Of a stretch of DNA of 64,000 nucleotides, positions 9,272 through 18,276 are shown piece after piece. Numbering within the stretch: the stretch's first letter is position 1; each line of letters opens with the position of its first letter. The notes beneath the pieces are model-generated. The model saw only the letters and a program-made list of their open reading frames with translations. It was not told where the DNA came from and did not search any database. The stretch spans positions 124,001 to 188,000 of the forward strand of contig JAYRJQ010000007.1 of NCBI GenBank assembly GCA_041906185.1, in the 5' to 3' direction. The DNA is from Roseateles_B sp041906185 (GTDB taxonomy: Bacteria; Pseudomonadota; Gammaproteobacteria; Burkholderiales; Burkholderiaceae_C). Position numbers and translations under genes: made by a program.

Positions 9272-10054
9272 ATGCACGGACTCCCCCTTACGCCTTCGCT
9301 GGACCTCAATGCGGACCTCGGCGAAGGCTGCGCGGACGAGGCGCTCATCCTGCCCTGGATCAGCTCCGCCAACATCGCCTGCGGCGGGCACACGGGTGAC
9401 GCCGCGAGCCTGCGCGCCTCGATCGCCCGGGCGCAGGCGCAGGGCGTGGCCGTCGGCGCCCATCCCAGCTTCGAGGACCGCGCCGGCTTCGGCCGCCGGG
9501 TCCAGGTGCTCGATGCCGCCGGGCTGGTGGCGCTGCGCGGCGCGTTGGCTCGCCAATTGCAGGACTTTCAGCAGGCGGCCTCGGCCGAAGGCGCCACGCC
9601 CCAGCACGTCAAGCCGCACGGCGCGCTCTACAACCAGGCCGCGCAGGACCCGCGGCTGATCGAGCTGCTGCTCGCGCTGCTGCCGGGCGAGGCGCCGGGG
9701 CTGGCGCTCGTCGCGCTGGCCGGCAGCCCGCTGGTGGCCGCCGCGCGCGACGCCGGCCTGCCCGTGCGCGAGGAAGGTTTCGCGGACCGCCGCTACACCG
9801 CCGCCGGCACCCTGCAGCCCCGCGGTGAAGCCGGCGCCGTGCTGCACGAGATCGCCGACGGCGTGGCGCAGGGCCTGGCGCTGGCCCGCGGCGAGGCCGT
9901 GACGACGGCCGGCGGCACGCCGCTGCGGCTGCGCATCGACACCCTGTGCGTGCATGGCGACGGCCTGGCCGCGCTCCCGCTGGTGCGCGCCCTGCATGAA
10001 CACCTGAGCGCCGCCGGCATCGCCGTGCGCGCCCCCGCCTCACGCAAGACCTGA
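9272..10054 (+). CDS. pxpA: 5-oxoprolinase subunit A
   Basis: LamB/YcsF-family subunit. 260 residues with the diagnostic N-terminus LDLNADLGEGCADE, then SSANIACGGHTGD, VAVGAHPSFEDRAGFGRR, HVKPHGALYN and the C-terminal IDTLCVHGD. These carry the conserved His/Asp residues of the family. It follows pxpC after 24 bases. Its last codons and stop lie inside a copy of the dispersed repeat (10044-10058), which ends directly before the next gene's ATG. Confidence 0.94.
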   Translation: MHGLPLTPSLDLNADLGEGCADEALILPWISSANIACGGHTGDAASLRASIARAQAQGVAVGAHPSFEDRAGFGRRVQVLDAAGLVALRGALARQLQDFQQAASAEGATPQHVKPHGALYNQAAQDPRLIELLLALLPGEAPGLALVALAGSPLVAAARDAGLPVREEGFADRRYTAAGTLQPRGEAGAVLHEIADGVAQGLALARGEAVTTAGGTPLRLRIDTLCVHGDGLAALPLVRALHEHLSAAGIAVRAPASRKT

Positions 10055-10058
10055 CCCC
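10044..10058 (+). repeat. Dispersed repeat copy, GCAAGACCTGACCCC
   Basis: Full 15-base copy. It supplies the TGA stop of pxpA and ends at the base before the DUF969 start codon. Confidence 0.6.
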
Positions 10059-10769
10059 ATGGAACCGTCCACCCTTCTGCCGCTGGTCGGCATCCCCCTC
10101 ATCGTGCTCGGCTTCACGCTGCGCTTCAACGCGCTGCTCGTGGTGCTGGTGGCCGGCGCCGTCACCGGCCTGTGCGCCGGCCTGCAGCCGCTGGCCCTGC
10201 TGGAGCTCTTCGGCGAGAAGTTCATGGCGAGCCGCTCGCTGGCCGCCGTCGTCCTGCTCCTGCCGGTCGTGGCGCTGGTCGAGAAGCACGGCCTGCGCGA
10301 ACACGCCCAGGCCTGGGTGGCGCGCCTGCGCGGGGCCAGCACCGGCCGGCTGCTGATGCTCTATTACCTGCTGCGCCAGGGCACGGCCGCGCTGGGGCTG
10401 ACCAGCCTCGGTGGCCCCGCCCAGACGGTGCGCCCGCTGCTGGCGCCGATGGCCGAGGGCCTGGCCGTGCACCGCCACGGGCCGCTGCCGCCCGCCCTGC
10501 GCGAGCGCATCCTGGCGCACGCCGCAGCCTGTGACAACGTGGCCCTCTTCTTCGGCGAGGACATCTTCATCGCCTTCGGCGCCGTGCTCCTGATCCACAG
10601 CTTCATGCAGCAGAGCGGCATCCCGGTGGCCGAGCCGCTCGTGATCGGGCTCTGGGCGATCCCCACCGCGCTGTGCGCCGCCGTCGTGCACCTTGCCCGG
10701 CTTTCGCGGCTGGACGCACAGATCGCCGCCGCCATGCCGCTCGAGTCCAGCACTTGGGAGGCCGCATGA
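10059..10769 (+). CDS. DUF969 family membrane protein (putative oxoproline transporter subunit)
   Basis: 236 residues, about six hydrophobic segments, starting LLPLVGIPLIVLGFTLRFNA. Conserved-looking loops include GLTSLGGPAQTVRPLLAPM and CDNVALFFGEDIFIAFGA. Recognised as the DUF969 family, which typically pairs with DUF979. Position between pxpA and pcp suggests uptake of pyroglutamate or pyroglutamyl peptides; that role is inferred from context only. Its stop overlaps the DUF979 start (ATGA). Confidence 0.8.
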   Translation: MEPSTLLPLVGIPLIVLGFTLRFNALLVVLVAGAVTGLCAGLQPLALLELFGEKFMASRSLAAVVLLLPVVALVEKHGLREHAQAWVARLRGASTGRLLMLYYLLRQGTAALGLTSLGGPAQTVRPLLAPMAEGLAVHRHGPLPPALRERILAHAAACDNVALFFGEDIFIAFGAVLLIHSFMQQSGIPVAEPLVIGLWAIPTALCAAVVHLARLSRLDAQIAAAMPLESSTWEAA

Positions 10770-11788
10770 GCGCGCCCGCCACGACGGAGGGCGGCATCGC
10801 CGTGCAGGCGCTGATCAGCCCGGGGCTGACGCTGCCGCTGGTGGGCGCCGTGCTGATGTGGGTCGCCGTGGCCTGCTGGCGCGACGCGGGCACGCCGCGG
10901 CGCTTCTGGCGCGGCCTGTTCTGGGCGCTGTTCGGGTTGCCCTTCCTCGCCGGTGACCTGATGAGCACGCAGCTGGGTCAGCCGCTGACCCACCGCCTCG
11001 TCGGCGGGCTGGTGCTCCTGCTCGGGCTCATCGCCGGACTGGGCCTGAGCCGCGGGCCGGGCGCCGCGCCCTCGCCCCGGGCCCTCGCCCTGCGCCAGCA
11101 GCGCGCGGGCGTGCTCGGCCACCGTCTCTTCCTGCCGGTCCTCGCGATCCCGGCGCTGACCGTCGCGGGCGTGCTCGCCGGGCCCTGGCTGCGCGTGTCG
11201 CACTGGAGCCTGCTGGCCCCGCAGGCCCTGACGCTCGGCGCCCTGACGCTGGCCTGCCTGGGCGCGGTGCTGCTGGCCTGGCGCGTCACGGGCGACTCGC
11301 CCCGCCAGGCGCTCACCGCCTCGCAGGGCGTGATCGAGTCCATCGGCTGGCCCCTGGTGCTGCCGCTGATGCTGGCCATGCTCGGCGGCGTCTTCCTGGC
11401 CAGCCACACCGGGGAGGCCGTCGAATCCCTGACGCGCCTGCTGCTGCGCCCCGACAGCAAGGCCGTAGTGGTCATGACCTACACGCTCGGCATGGCCGCC
11501 TTCACCATGGTCATGGGCAATGCCTTCGCCGCCTTCCCGGTGATGGCCGCCGGGGTCGCCCTGCCCTTCCTGATCCAGGGCTACGGCGCCCCTCCCGCGC
11601 CGGTGCTGTCCATCGGCATGCTGTGCGGCTATTGCGGCACCCTGCTCACGCCGATGGCCGCCAACTTCAACATCGTCCCCGCCGCGCTGCTGAACCTGCA
11701 GGACCGCCACGGCGTCATCAAGGCGCAGGCCCCGACGGCGCTGCTGCTGCTCGCCCTGCAGACCGTGCTGCTCTACTTGATCGTCTGA
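10766..11788 (+). CDS. DUF979 family membrane protein (putative oxoproline transporter subunit)
   Basis: 340 residues from the ATG at 10766, which overlaps the DUF969 stop by four bases. Eight or more membrane segments; the last third (AFTMVMGNAFAAFPVMAAGV and MLCGYCGTLLTPMAANFNIVP) resembles the re-entrant, ligand-binding part of ion-transporter-like permeases. Known to co-occur with DUF969. Taken with its partner it is probably one transporter split over two genes, here dedicated to oxoproline metabolism. Inference from neighbours. Confidence 0.8.
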   Translation: MSAPATTEGGIAVQALISPGLTLPLVGAVLMWVAVACWRDAGTPRRFWRGLFWALFGLPFLAGDLMSTQLGQPLTHRLVGGLVLLLGLIAGLGLSRGPGAAPSPRALALRQQRAGVLGHRLFLPVLAIPALTVAGVLAGPWLRVSHWSLLAPQALTLGALTLACLGAVLLAWRVTGDSPRQALTASQGVIESIGWPLVLPLMLAMLGGVFLASHTGEAVESLTRLLLRPDSKAVVVMTYTLGMAAFTMVMGNAFAAFPVMAAGVALPFLIQGYGAPPAPVLSIGMLCGYCGTLLTPMAANFNIVPAALLNLQDRHGVIKAQAPTALLLLALQTVLLYLIV

Positions 11789-11802
11789 ACCGGACCGCTG
11801 AC

Positions 11803-12498
11803 ATGACTGCTTCCCTGACTTCGCCTGATATCGCGCCCGGTGCCGCGCCGGACTGCCTCCTTCTCACCGGCTTCGAGCCCTTCGACGGCGAGGCGGTGAA
11901 CCCGTCCGCCCAGCTTGTGCAGCGCCTGCAGGGCGAGCGCCTTCTGCCGGGCGTCCGGGTGGAGGCGGTCGTGCTGCCCTGCGTGTTCGACGCCGCGCTG
12001 GACGCGCTGGCCGGCCACCTCGACCGCCTGCGGCCGCGCCTGGTGCTGTGCTGCGGCCAGGCCGGCGGGCGCAGCGCCCTGAGCCTGGAGCGCGTGGCGA
12101 TCAACCTCGACGACGCCCGCATTCCCGACAACGCCGGCGCCCAGCCCATCGACCGCCCGGTCCAGGCGCTCGGCCCGGCGGCCTACTTCACGACGCTGCC
12201 CGTCAAGCGCATGGTGCAGGCGCTGCGCAGCGCCGGCGTGCCCGCGGAGGTGTCCTACACGGCCGGCACCTTCGTCTGCAACCACGTCTTCTACGGGCTG
12301 ATGCACCTGGCGCAGCAGCGCCCGTGGCTGCGCCAGGGCGGCTTCCTGCATGTGCCCTATCTGCCGGAGCAGGCGGCGCACCACCCGCATGCGGCCTCGA
12401 TGGCGCTGGACACCATGACGACGGGCCTGCGCCTGGCGCTGCAGGCCGCGCTGCAGGCCAGCGAGGACCTGCACGTGAGCGAGGGCACGATCTGCTGA
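11803..12498 (+). CDS. pcp: Pyrrolidone-carboxylate peptidase
   Basis: Cysteine peptidase (family C15) removing N-terminal pyroglutamate from peptides. 231 residues from the ATG at 11803. N-terminal LLTGFEPFDGEAVNPS, catalytic Glu in LSLERVAINLDD, catalytic Cys in YTAGTFVCNHVFYGL, and His in GGFLHVPYLPEQ are all present. Last gene of the oxoproline operon: it releases 5-oxoproline, which PxpABC converts to glutamate. Confidence 0.95.
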   Translation: MTASLTSPDIAPGAAPDCLLLTGFEPFDGEAVNPSAQLVQRLQGERLLPGVRVEAVVLPCVFDAALDALAGHLDRLRPRLVLCCGQAGGRSALSLERVAINLDDARIPDNAGAQPIDRPVQALGPAAYFTTLPVKRMVQALRSAGVPAEVSYTAGTFVCNHVFYGLMHLAQQRPWLRQGGFLHVPYLPEQAAHHPHAASMALDTMTTGLRLALQAALQASEDLHVSEGTIC

Positions 12499-12645
12499 GC
12501 GCCCCCCTGCGCCGCGATGGCGTGCCCACCCCCTGAGCCCGATGGAGGGGGCTTGATCCAGCCCGGCGCTCCCGCCTAAGCTGCCGCCAGCGATCACGGT
12601 CTGCCGCCACGTCCGGCGCCGGATCGCGTGTTCAGGGAGTCAGGC

Positions 12646-13503
12646 ATGGTGCATCGCACGCGCAACCATCGGCATCTCATCGGTCACGGCGACCCCACGC
12701 TGGTGTTTGCCCATGGTTTTGGTTCGGACCAGTCCTCGTGGCGCCCGGTGGCCGAGGCCTTCGCGGGGCGCCATCAGGTCCTGCTGTTCGACCACGTCGG
12801 CTTCGGCGGTTCGGACCGCCTGGCGCACTGCGATCAGCGGCACAGCTCGCTGGAGGGCTATGCGCACGACCTGCTGGACCTGCTGCGCGACCTGCCGCCT
12901 CGCCCGGTGGTCTTCGTCGGGCATTCCATCGGCGGCGTGATCGGCCTCCTGGCCAGCCTGATCGAGCCGGCGCGCTTCGGCCATCTGGTGCTGCTGAACG
13001 TCTCGCCGCATTTCATCGACGAGCCGGGCTACCGCGGCGGCTTCCCGCGCCGGCAGGTGGCCGGGCTGCTGGCCCAGATGGATGTGGACTACGGCGCCTG
13101 GGCGGCCTCCCTGGCGCCGGTCGCCATCGGTGCCGACAACCCGCCCCACCACATCGAGGCCTTCGGGCTCGGGCTGCATGCGCTGGATCCGATGATCGCG
13201 GCGCGTTTCGCGCGGCTCACCTTCTACGTCGACTGCCGCGCGCGGCTGGCCGAGGTGCGCTGCCCCACGCTGATCCTGCAGAGCTCGCGGGACAGCTTCA
13301 CGCCCGTCGAGGTGGGTGACTACCTCCACCGGCACATCGCCGGCTCCACCTTGCGGACGCTCGAGAACTCCGGGCACTGCCCGCACATCACGCATCCGCA
13401 GCTCGTCATCCAGGCGCTGGAGGATCTGCTCGCGCGGACGGAGGCCCGCCCGGCCGCCGCCGGGCGGCCAGGCGCCGAGGCGCTGCAGCCGCAGGCCTCC
13501 TGA
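12646..13503 (+). CDS. RsbQ-like alpha/beta hydrolase
   Basis: 285 residues from the ATG at 12646, with a GGGAG ribosome-binding site upstream; the frame opens slightly earlier at 12628. Triad: Ser in VGHSIGG, Asp in SSRDSFTP, His in NSGHCPHITHP. The sequence pattern (HGFGSDQSSWRPV, FDHVGFGGSD, LNVSPHFIDEPGYRGGF) is that of the RsbQ/KAI2 subgroup, small-molecule binding hydrolases that in Bacillus act with RsbP in stress signalling. No RsbP-like PAS phosphatase is adjacent, so the role here is open. Confidence 0.85.
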   Translation: MVHRTRNHRHLIGHGDPTLVFAHGFGSDQSSWRPVAEAFAGRHQVLLFDHVGFGGSDRLAHCDQRHSSLEGYAHDLLDLLRDLPPRPVVFVGHSIGGVIGLLASLIEPARFGHLVLLNVSPHFIDEPGYRGGFPRRQVAGLLAQMDVDYGAWAASLAPVAIGADNPPHHIEAFGLGLHALDPMIAARFARLTFYVDCRARLAEVRCPTLILQSSRDSFTPVEVGDYLHRHIAGSTLRTLENSGHCPHITHPQLVIQALEDLLARTEARPAAAGRPGAEALQPQAS

Positions 13504-13507
13504 TCCC

Positions 13508-15067
13508 TCAGCGGAAGGCCTTCACGAGCGAGTCCATCATGACCTTCAGCGACTGGTCATGCCGGGTGATCGGCGGCACCGGGCGCTGCACGCCGAGCAG
13601 CTCGTAGACGGCCATCTGCGCCGCCCGCACGGAGTACTCGACGGTGAAGACGACGTCGTCCGCGATCTCCACGAACTGGCTCACGAAGGCCAGATTGCGC
13701 GAGCCCGGCGGCACGGGCAGCGGGCGGTCCGCATGGGCGCGCGGCATGAACATGCTCGTGATGTAGGGCATGCGGCAGGGGATGCAGATGGCCTGGTCCA
13801 GGGTCTCGGGGTCGAGGTTCAGGTGGCCGCGCAGCTCCTGCAGGATCTCCGCGCCGGTGCACTCGCTCATGGGCTTGGCGACGAAGTTGCCGATGCGGTC
13901 CGGCTGCAGCGCATAGCCCCAGAACACCTGCATGTGCGCCGGCTGACCGCGGAAGTGCGGCTGGTGGTAGAGCACCACGGACATCTGCCAGTTCGAGTCC
14001 TTGAACGTCACCAGGCCGCCCGTGCCGGCGCGGTTGCCGGTGAAGGCTTCCATGTGGTCGAAGAAGGCCGGCTGCTGGCAGGTGACGGTGAAGGACAGCC
14101 AGTAGGACTCCGCGATGCGGCTGTTGAAGGCCGCCGGGTTGCCGAACTGGGGCCGCCCGAGCGCCAGCTTCTCCCACAGCGCCCAGCCCTGGCTGTCGGC
14201 CTTGGTGAGGCGCGGCGCGGGCGCGCTCATGCTGCCCACGCTGGAGGCATCCGTCATGGAGGCGTTCTGCACGAAGACGAGGTCGTCCGAGGCGAGCGGC
14301 ACGGTGCGCTCGCCCGCGGCGTCACGCAGCGTGATCGCGCGGGCGACGGTCTCGCCGTTCACCGCGTCCAGCGCCACGTCCGTGGCGGTCGTGCCGTAGA
14401 CGAAGTTCACCCCGCGCTGCAGCAGCCAGGCCTCCAGCGGCCGCACCAGCGAGTCATACTGGTTGTAGACCGTGCGCTTTACGCCGCCCAGCGTCTCGAT
14501 GCGCGGGAACTCGTTCATGAAGCGGTGCAGGTAGCGCTTGAACTCCACCGCGCTGTGCCAGGGCTGGAAGGCGAAGGTCGTCTGCCACATCCACCAGAAG
14601 TTGGTGTCGAAGAAGGGCGGCGAGAGCCAGTCGCTGATCTTGCTGGTGCCGAGCGAGGCCTCGCTGGCCTCGGTCAGGCGCAGCAGCTCCAGGCGGTCGG
14701 CGTTGCTGAAGCCCATGTGCGAGACGTCGAGCTTGTGGCGCCGGCGGTCCACCAGGCGCGCCTGCGAGTGCGCCGGCGTCTGCTCGTTGAAGCGCACGGT
14801 CTCCTCGAAGACCGAGAGCTCCGGGTGGTCGAGCGAGGGGATGGTCTTCATCAGGTCCCACAGGCACTCGTAGTGATCCGTGGTGAGCATGCGGCCGCCG
14901 CGCAGGCTGTAGCCGAGCTCGGGACGCCACGCGGCGTCCAGGCTGCCGCCGCTGAGGGGCAGGGTCTCGTAGATCGTGATGTCCGTGCCGGGCACGCCGG
15001 CGTCGCGGATCATGAAGGCGGCGCCGGCCAGCGAGCCGATGCCGCTGCCGAGGAAATGGGCTTTCAT
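13508..15067 (-). CDS. ohyA: Oleate hydratase
   Basis: FAD-binding enzyme adding water to the cis-9 double bond of unsaturated fatty acids to give 10-hydroxy acids (MCRA family). 519 residues, slightly shorter than many homologues. FAD fold at the N-terminus (FLGSGIGSLAGAAFMIRD), the RGGRML motif near residue 57, HYECLWDLMKTIPSL, and C-terminal block FVSQFVEIADDVVFTVEYSVRAAQ are characteristic. Convergent with the RsbQ-like hydrolase, with stops four bases apart. Oleate hydratases often detoxify host or environmental fatty acids. Confidence 0.95.
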   Translation of the reverse strand: MKAHFLGSGIGSLAGAAFMIRDAGVPGTDITIYETLPLSGGSLDAAWRPELGYSLRGGRMLTTDHYECLWDLMKTIPSLDHPELSVFEETVRFNEQTPAHSQARLVDRRRHKLDVSHMGFSNADRLELLRLTEASEASLGTSKISDWLSPPFFDTNFWWMWQTTFAFQPWHSAVEFKRYLHRFMNEFPRIETLGGVKRTVYNQYDSLVRPLEAWLLQRGVNFVYGTTATDVALDAVNGETVARAITLRDAAGERTVPLASDDLVFVQNASMTDASSVGSMSAPAPRLTKADSQGWALWEKLALGRPQFGNPAAFNSRIAESYWLSFTVTCQQPAFFDHMEAFTGNRAGTGGLVTFKDSNWQMSVVLYHQPHFRGQPAHMQVFWGYALQPDRIGNFVAKPMSECTGAEILQELRGHLNLDPETLDQAICIPCRMPYITSMFMPRAHADRPLPVPPGSRNLAFVSQFVEIADDVVFTVEYSVRAAQMAVYELLGVQRPVPPITRHDQSLKVMMDSLVKAFR

Positions 15068-15200
15068 TGAATGTGCTCCCTTGAAGAACTGCTGTGAAAG
15101 CCATTCTATCCAGGGGGCGGGGGCCCGGCTTGATCCACATCAGCGCCACGGGCGGACAGGGGCGAGGAGTGAGCGCCCTCCCTAATCCGCGGCCGGACGG

Positions 15201-15404
15201 TCAGGCGGGCATTGACGGATCCTGCGGCGCCTGCCGGGCCTGCCAGGCCCGCAGCGCCTGGCGGTAGTCGTCCATGGCGAGGTCGTGGGCGTCGAAGATG
15301 CAGGGGTCGCAGCCATTGCCGCAGCAGTCCTCCAGATCCGGCGGGACGGGCGGCTGGGGCATGGGGTCGTCGCCTGCGGCGGCGGGGGCGGTGGACGGGT
15401 TCAT
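15201..15404 (-). CDS. Small cysteine-motif protein (oxidoreductase-like domain)
   Basis: 67 residues from the ATG at 15404; an alternative start at 15476 would overlap the divergent regulator. Contains PPVPPDLEDCCGNGCDPCIF followed by a short helix (YRQALRAWQAR), the pattern of the oxidoreductase-like N-terminal domain family found as short proteins in proteobacteria. The three-Cys cluster suggests metal binding. Function unknown. Confidence 0.75.
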   Translation of the reverse strand: MNPSTAPAAAGDDPMPQPPVPPDLEDCCGNGCDPCIFDAHDLAMDDYRQALRAWQARQAPQDPSMPA

Positions 15405-15469
15405 GCTCGGGATTGTCCCGTCTTCGCGATGCCCTTGCCGGCCCCGCGGTCGCTGCACAATCGGCCGCC

Positions 15470-15739
15470 ATGGCACAAGGCAAACGCATCTCCGACGACA
15501 TCTCCCCCGTCGCCCTGCAGTCCATCCAGGCCCTGGGCGCCGCGGTCCGCCAGGCGCGGCTGCAGGCCGGCGAGGGCCAGGCCGCCGCCGCCGCGCGCCT
15601 GGGCGTGCATGTGCAGACCATCGGCCGCATCGAGGCCGGCGAGCCGGGCGTGGCCATCGGCCATGTGCTGGGCCTGCTGGCGCTGTACGGGATGACGGCC
15701 GCGGCGTCGCCTGCCGAGCCTGCCGAACCTGCCGTCTAG
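15470..15739 (+). CDS. XRE-family helix-turn-helix regulator
   Basis: 89 residues. A single helix-turn-helix domain (ALGAAVRQARLQAGEGQAAA through LGVHVQTIGRIEAGEP, residues 20-62) and no effector domain. The wHTH pattern with the RIEAGEPGV loop is typical of Cro/CI-like regulators and antitoxins, but no toxin gene is adjacent. Divergent from the small Cys protein, convergent with the radical SAM gene. Confidence 0.75.
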   Translation: MAQGKRISDDISPVALQSIQALGAAVRQARLQAGEGQAAAAARLGVHVQTIGRIEAGEPGVAIGHVLGLLALYGMTAAASPAEPAEPAV

Positions 15740-15758
15740 GATCGGCGGCCCCGCAGGC

Positions 15759-16898
15759 TCAGGCCCGCGCGCCGGCCATGGCGGGAGCGGATCGCCGCAC
15801 GCCAAGCGGCTGCGGCCACGCCACCGGCGCCGGCTGGGCCAGCGCCCGGGCCGCCACCTCGTCGTACCAGTAGGCCGCCGGCTGTTCGCCGGCCGCCAGC
15901 TCGGTCCAGGTCCGTTCCAGCGCCTGCACGAGCCGCTGGCTGGCGCTGCTGTGCAGCCAGCGGGCGGCCAGCGCCCGCAGCGGCGTCTCATGGACGGACC
16001 CCAGCCACAGCGAGGGCGGCAGCTCGTGCGTCAGCGGCAGCACCTGGCCGTCCGCCTGCAGCACCAGCACGGGCGCCAGCGACCCGAGGCTCGCCACCGG
16101 CCAGGCAGGCACGAGGCGCTCGCGATGCGCCTGGATCTGCGCCTGGCTCAGCGCATCCACCTGCACGCGCACGCCGCCCTGCGCCTGCAGCGCCTGCGCG
16201 AGGCGCTGCGCCTCCACGATCGCCGCCAGCAGCTCCTGCCCGTCCGGGCGCGCGCCCGGGAGCGCCTCCCGCGCCCGGCCATGCAGCGTCAGCGGATGCA
16301 CCTGCACGCTCTGCGCGCCGTGCTCCGCCGCCATCGCCACGACGTCCTCCAGCTCGTCCACGTTGTGCTGCGTGAGCGTGAAGATGAAGCCGAAGGGCGT
16401 GCCCGTGGCGCGCGGCTGTGCCAGCAGGCGCAGCGTGCGGGCGAGCGCGCCCGGCTGGCCGCGCAGCGCATCGTGCGAGGCCTCGCGGCCGTCCACGGAG
16501 ATCGCCAGGCGGTCGAGGTGCGGCGCCACGGCGGCCCAGCGTCGCGGGCTCATCAGCAGCCCGTTGCTCGTGAGGCTCGTCAGCAGGCCCAGGCGGCGGG
16601 CGTGCTGCAGCAGGGCGGGCAGCGCGTCGTACAGCAGCGGCTCGCCGCCCGACACCGCCAGCTGCCCGTAGCCCAGCGCCGCCGCGTCGTCCAGGGCCGC
16701 GCACAGCAGCGCCAGAGGCAGCTCCCCGGCTTCGTGCGGGCCGGACGTCGTGTAGCAGTGCGCGCAGGCCAGGTTGCAGCGCCGCGTCGGGTGCAGCTGC
16801 AGGATCGGCGCAATGCCCGTGGGCCCGCCACAGCCCGGCTGCAGCACCGGGCTGCGCGCCGCGCCGAGGCCGGCCCAGGCGCTGAAAGTCTCAGCCAC
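15759..16898 (-). CDS. Radical SAM protein without SPASM cysteines
   Basis: 379 residues if it begins at the GTG at 16898, which overlaps the stop of the upstream 133-residue gene by eight bases. The 4Fe-4S motif is Cx3Cx2C in PTRRCNLACAHCYTTSGP; an SGGEPLLY block, LTSNGLLMS and AISVDG follow, as in peptide-maturing radical SAM enzymes. The C-terminal half has no Cys, so no auxiliary cluster can be bound there. The tight coupling suggests that it acts on, or with, the protein encoded upstream. The reaction is unknown. Confidence 0.8.
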   Translation of the reverse strand: MAETFSAWAGLGAARSPVLQPGCGGPTGIAPILQLHPTRRCNLACAHCYTTSGPHEAGELPLALLCAALDDAAALGYGQLAVSGGEPLLYDALPALLQHARRLGLLTSLTSNGLLMSPRRWAAVAPHLDRLAISVDGREASHDALRGQPGALARTLRLLAQPRATGTPFGFIFTLTQHNVDELEDVVAMAAEHGAQSVQVHPLTLHGRAREALPGARPDGQELLAAIVEAQRLAQALQAQGGVRVQVDALSQAQIQAHRERLVPAWPVASLGSLAPVLVLQADGQVLPLTHELPPSLWLGSVHETPLRALAARWLHSSASQRLVQALERTWTELAAGEQPAAYWYDEVAARALAQPAPVAWPQPLGVRRSAPAMAGARA

Positions 16899-17292
16899 GC
16901 ACGGCCCCGCGCAGCGTGCCCTGCGTGATGCCGCCTTCGAGGATGTTGCCCGGCTGCACCACATGGCCGAAGTCCAGCTGCATGCGGATCAGGTCCGGCC
17001 ACGGCGTGCCGTCGATCAGGATGCGCGGCGGCTTGACCTCGCCGCCGTGCGTGCGGTGCCACTTGAGCCAGAAGAGCAGGTCGTTGCCGCACATCGGCAC
17101 GTCGTCGCCGGCATAGCTCAGCGACAGGCGCATGCCCGTGGCATTGGCCCCGCCGTAGACGGTGGCCTCCTCGATACGTGCGGGCGACTTGTCCATCGCC
17201 TGCGAGATCTCGCGCACCGATTCCTCGGTGAGCAGGCGGGCCTTCCAGGCGGCCAGCAGTTTTTCGGAACCGCGTTGCTTGTCGATGCTCAT
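16891..17292 (-). CDS. Unknown 133-residue protein coupled to a radical SAM enzyme
   Basis: Starts at the ATG at 17292, preceded by AAGGAAG. N-terminal half is helical and charged (SEKLLAAWKARLLTEESVRE), then a Gly-rich stretch (TVYGGANATGMRLSLSYAGDD), a single Cys in PMCGNDLLFWLKWHRTHGGE, and a C-terminal part ending GGITQGTLRGAVRG. It has no signal peptide. Not recognised. It may be the substrate, a peptide chaperone or an unrelated partner of the radical SAM protein whose start it overlaps. Confidence 0.7.
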   Translation of the reverse strand: MSIDKQRGSEKLLAAWKARLLTEESVREISQAMDKSPARIEEATVYGGANATGMRLSLSYAGDDVPMCGNDLLFWLKWHRTHGGEVKPPRILIDGTPWPDLIRMQLDFGHVVQPGNILEGGITQGTLRGAVRG

Positions 17293-17516
17293 GATGCGAA
17301 CTTCCTTGAGGGGTTGCTGAAGCGTCCGCGCGACGTGCGCGGGGTGGCCAGCCCAACTTAGGCGGCCCGCGCGCCGCGCCTTGCCCACGAGCTAGGGGGC
17401 TCCGGCGCGGGCATCCTCAAACTTGGGGGCTCATCGGCCGATTCCGTCGGCGTGCCGAACAAGGTGTTCGCCGCATGACCAGCGGGTCCGCAGCAAGAAC
17501 CGCCTAGGATGCCGGC

Positions 17517-18182
17517 ATGTCCCGCCCCGATGCCCTGCTCCCCCGCAAGTCCCCCCGCCAGCGCCGGGCCCGGCTCACCGTGGCCAGCCTCCTGGAGGCC
17601 GCGGCGCAACTGATCGAGTCACAGGGCATGGACGGCTTCACCACCAACGCCGTGGCCGAGCGGGCGGGCGTGAGCATCGGCTCGCTCTACCAGTACTTCC
17701 CCTCCAAGGACGCCCTGACGCTGGCCCTGCTTGAGCGCGAGGCCGGGCGCTTCGAGACCGACGCCCTTGCCGCGCTGGAGGCACCCGACGGCCCCGCCGC
17801 CTTGCGCCACTTGATCGGCGCTTCGGTGCGCCAGCAGCTGGAACGCCCGGAACTGGCACGCCTGCTCGATGAGCAGGAGGGGCGCCCCGAGTTGCGCGCC
17901 CGGCTGGACAAGGGGCGCTTCGGCCAGCTGATCGGCACGCTGCTGCAACGCCCCGGCCTGCCCCGGCTGGCAGATGCCGGCCTGGCCGCCGCGGACGTCG
18001 CCGCCCTGATCCGCGGCCTCGTCGATGCCGCGGGTGAGCGCCGTGAGACGGACCTCGCCCCTCTGCAGCGTCGCGTGGAGGCCGCCGTGTTCGGCTACCT
18101 GGAACGGGCGTCATCCGCCGCCGTCGCAGGCGATGACCGCAAAAGCGAGTCGGACATGGCTTGGCCCGGCCCGCGGCCCTGA
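17517..18182 (+). CDS. TetR/AcrR-family transcriptional regulator
   Basis: 221 residues. N-terminal helix-turn-helix DGFTTNAVAERAGVSIGSLYQYFPSKD (residues about 41-67) is a textbook TetR DNA-binding domain; the C-terminal ligand domain is not assignable. It lies divergent from the radical SAM pair across 224 bases and 94 bases upstream of a VOC protein on the same strand, so either neighbour could be its target. Confidence 0.9.
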   Translation: MSRPDALLPRKSPRQRRARLTVASLLEAAAQLIESQGMDGFTTNAVAERAGVSIGSLYQYFPSKDALTLALLEREAGRFETDALAALEAPDGPAALRHLIGASVRQQLERPELARLLDEQEGRPELRARLDKGRFGQLIGTLLQRPGLPRLADAGLAAADVAALIRGLVDAAGERRETDLAPLQRRVEAAVFGYLERASSAAVAGDDRKSESDMAWPGPRP

Positions 18183-18276
18183 AGCTGACCGCCCCGGCCG
18201 ACCGCACGGAAAAGCGAGTACCGTCCGCGCCCCCTGCTGCCTAGGATGCCCAGGCATTCAGCACCCAGGAGATCCC

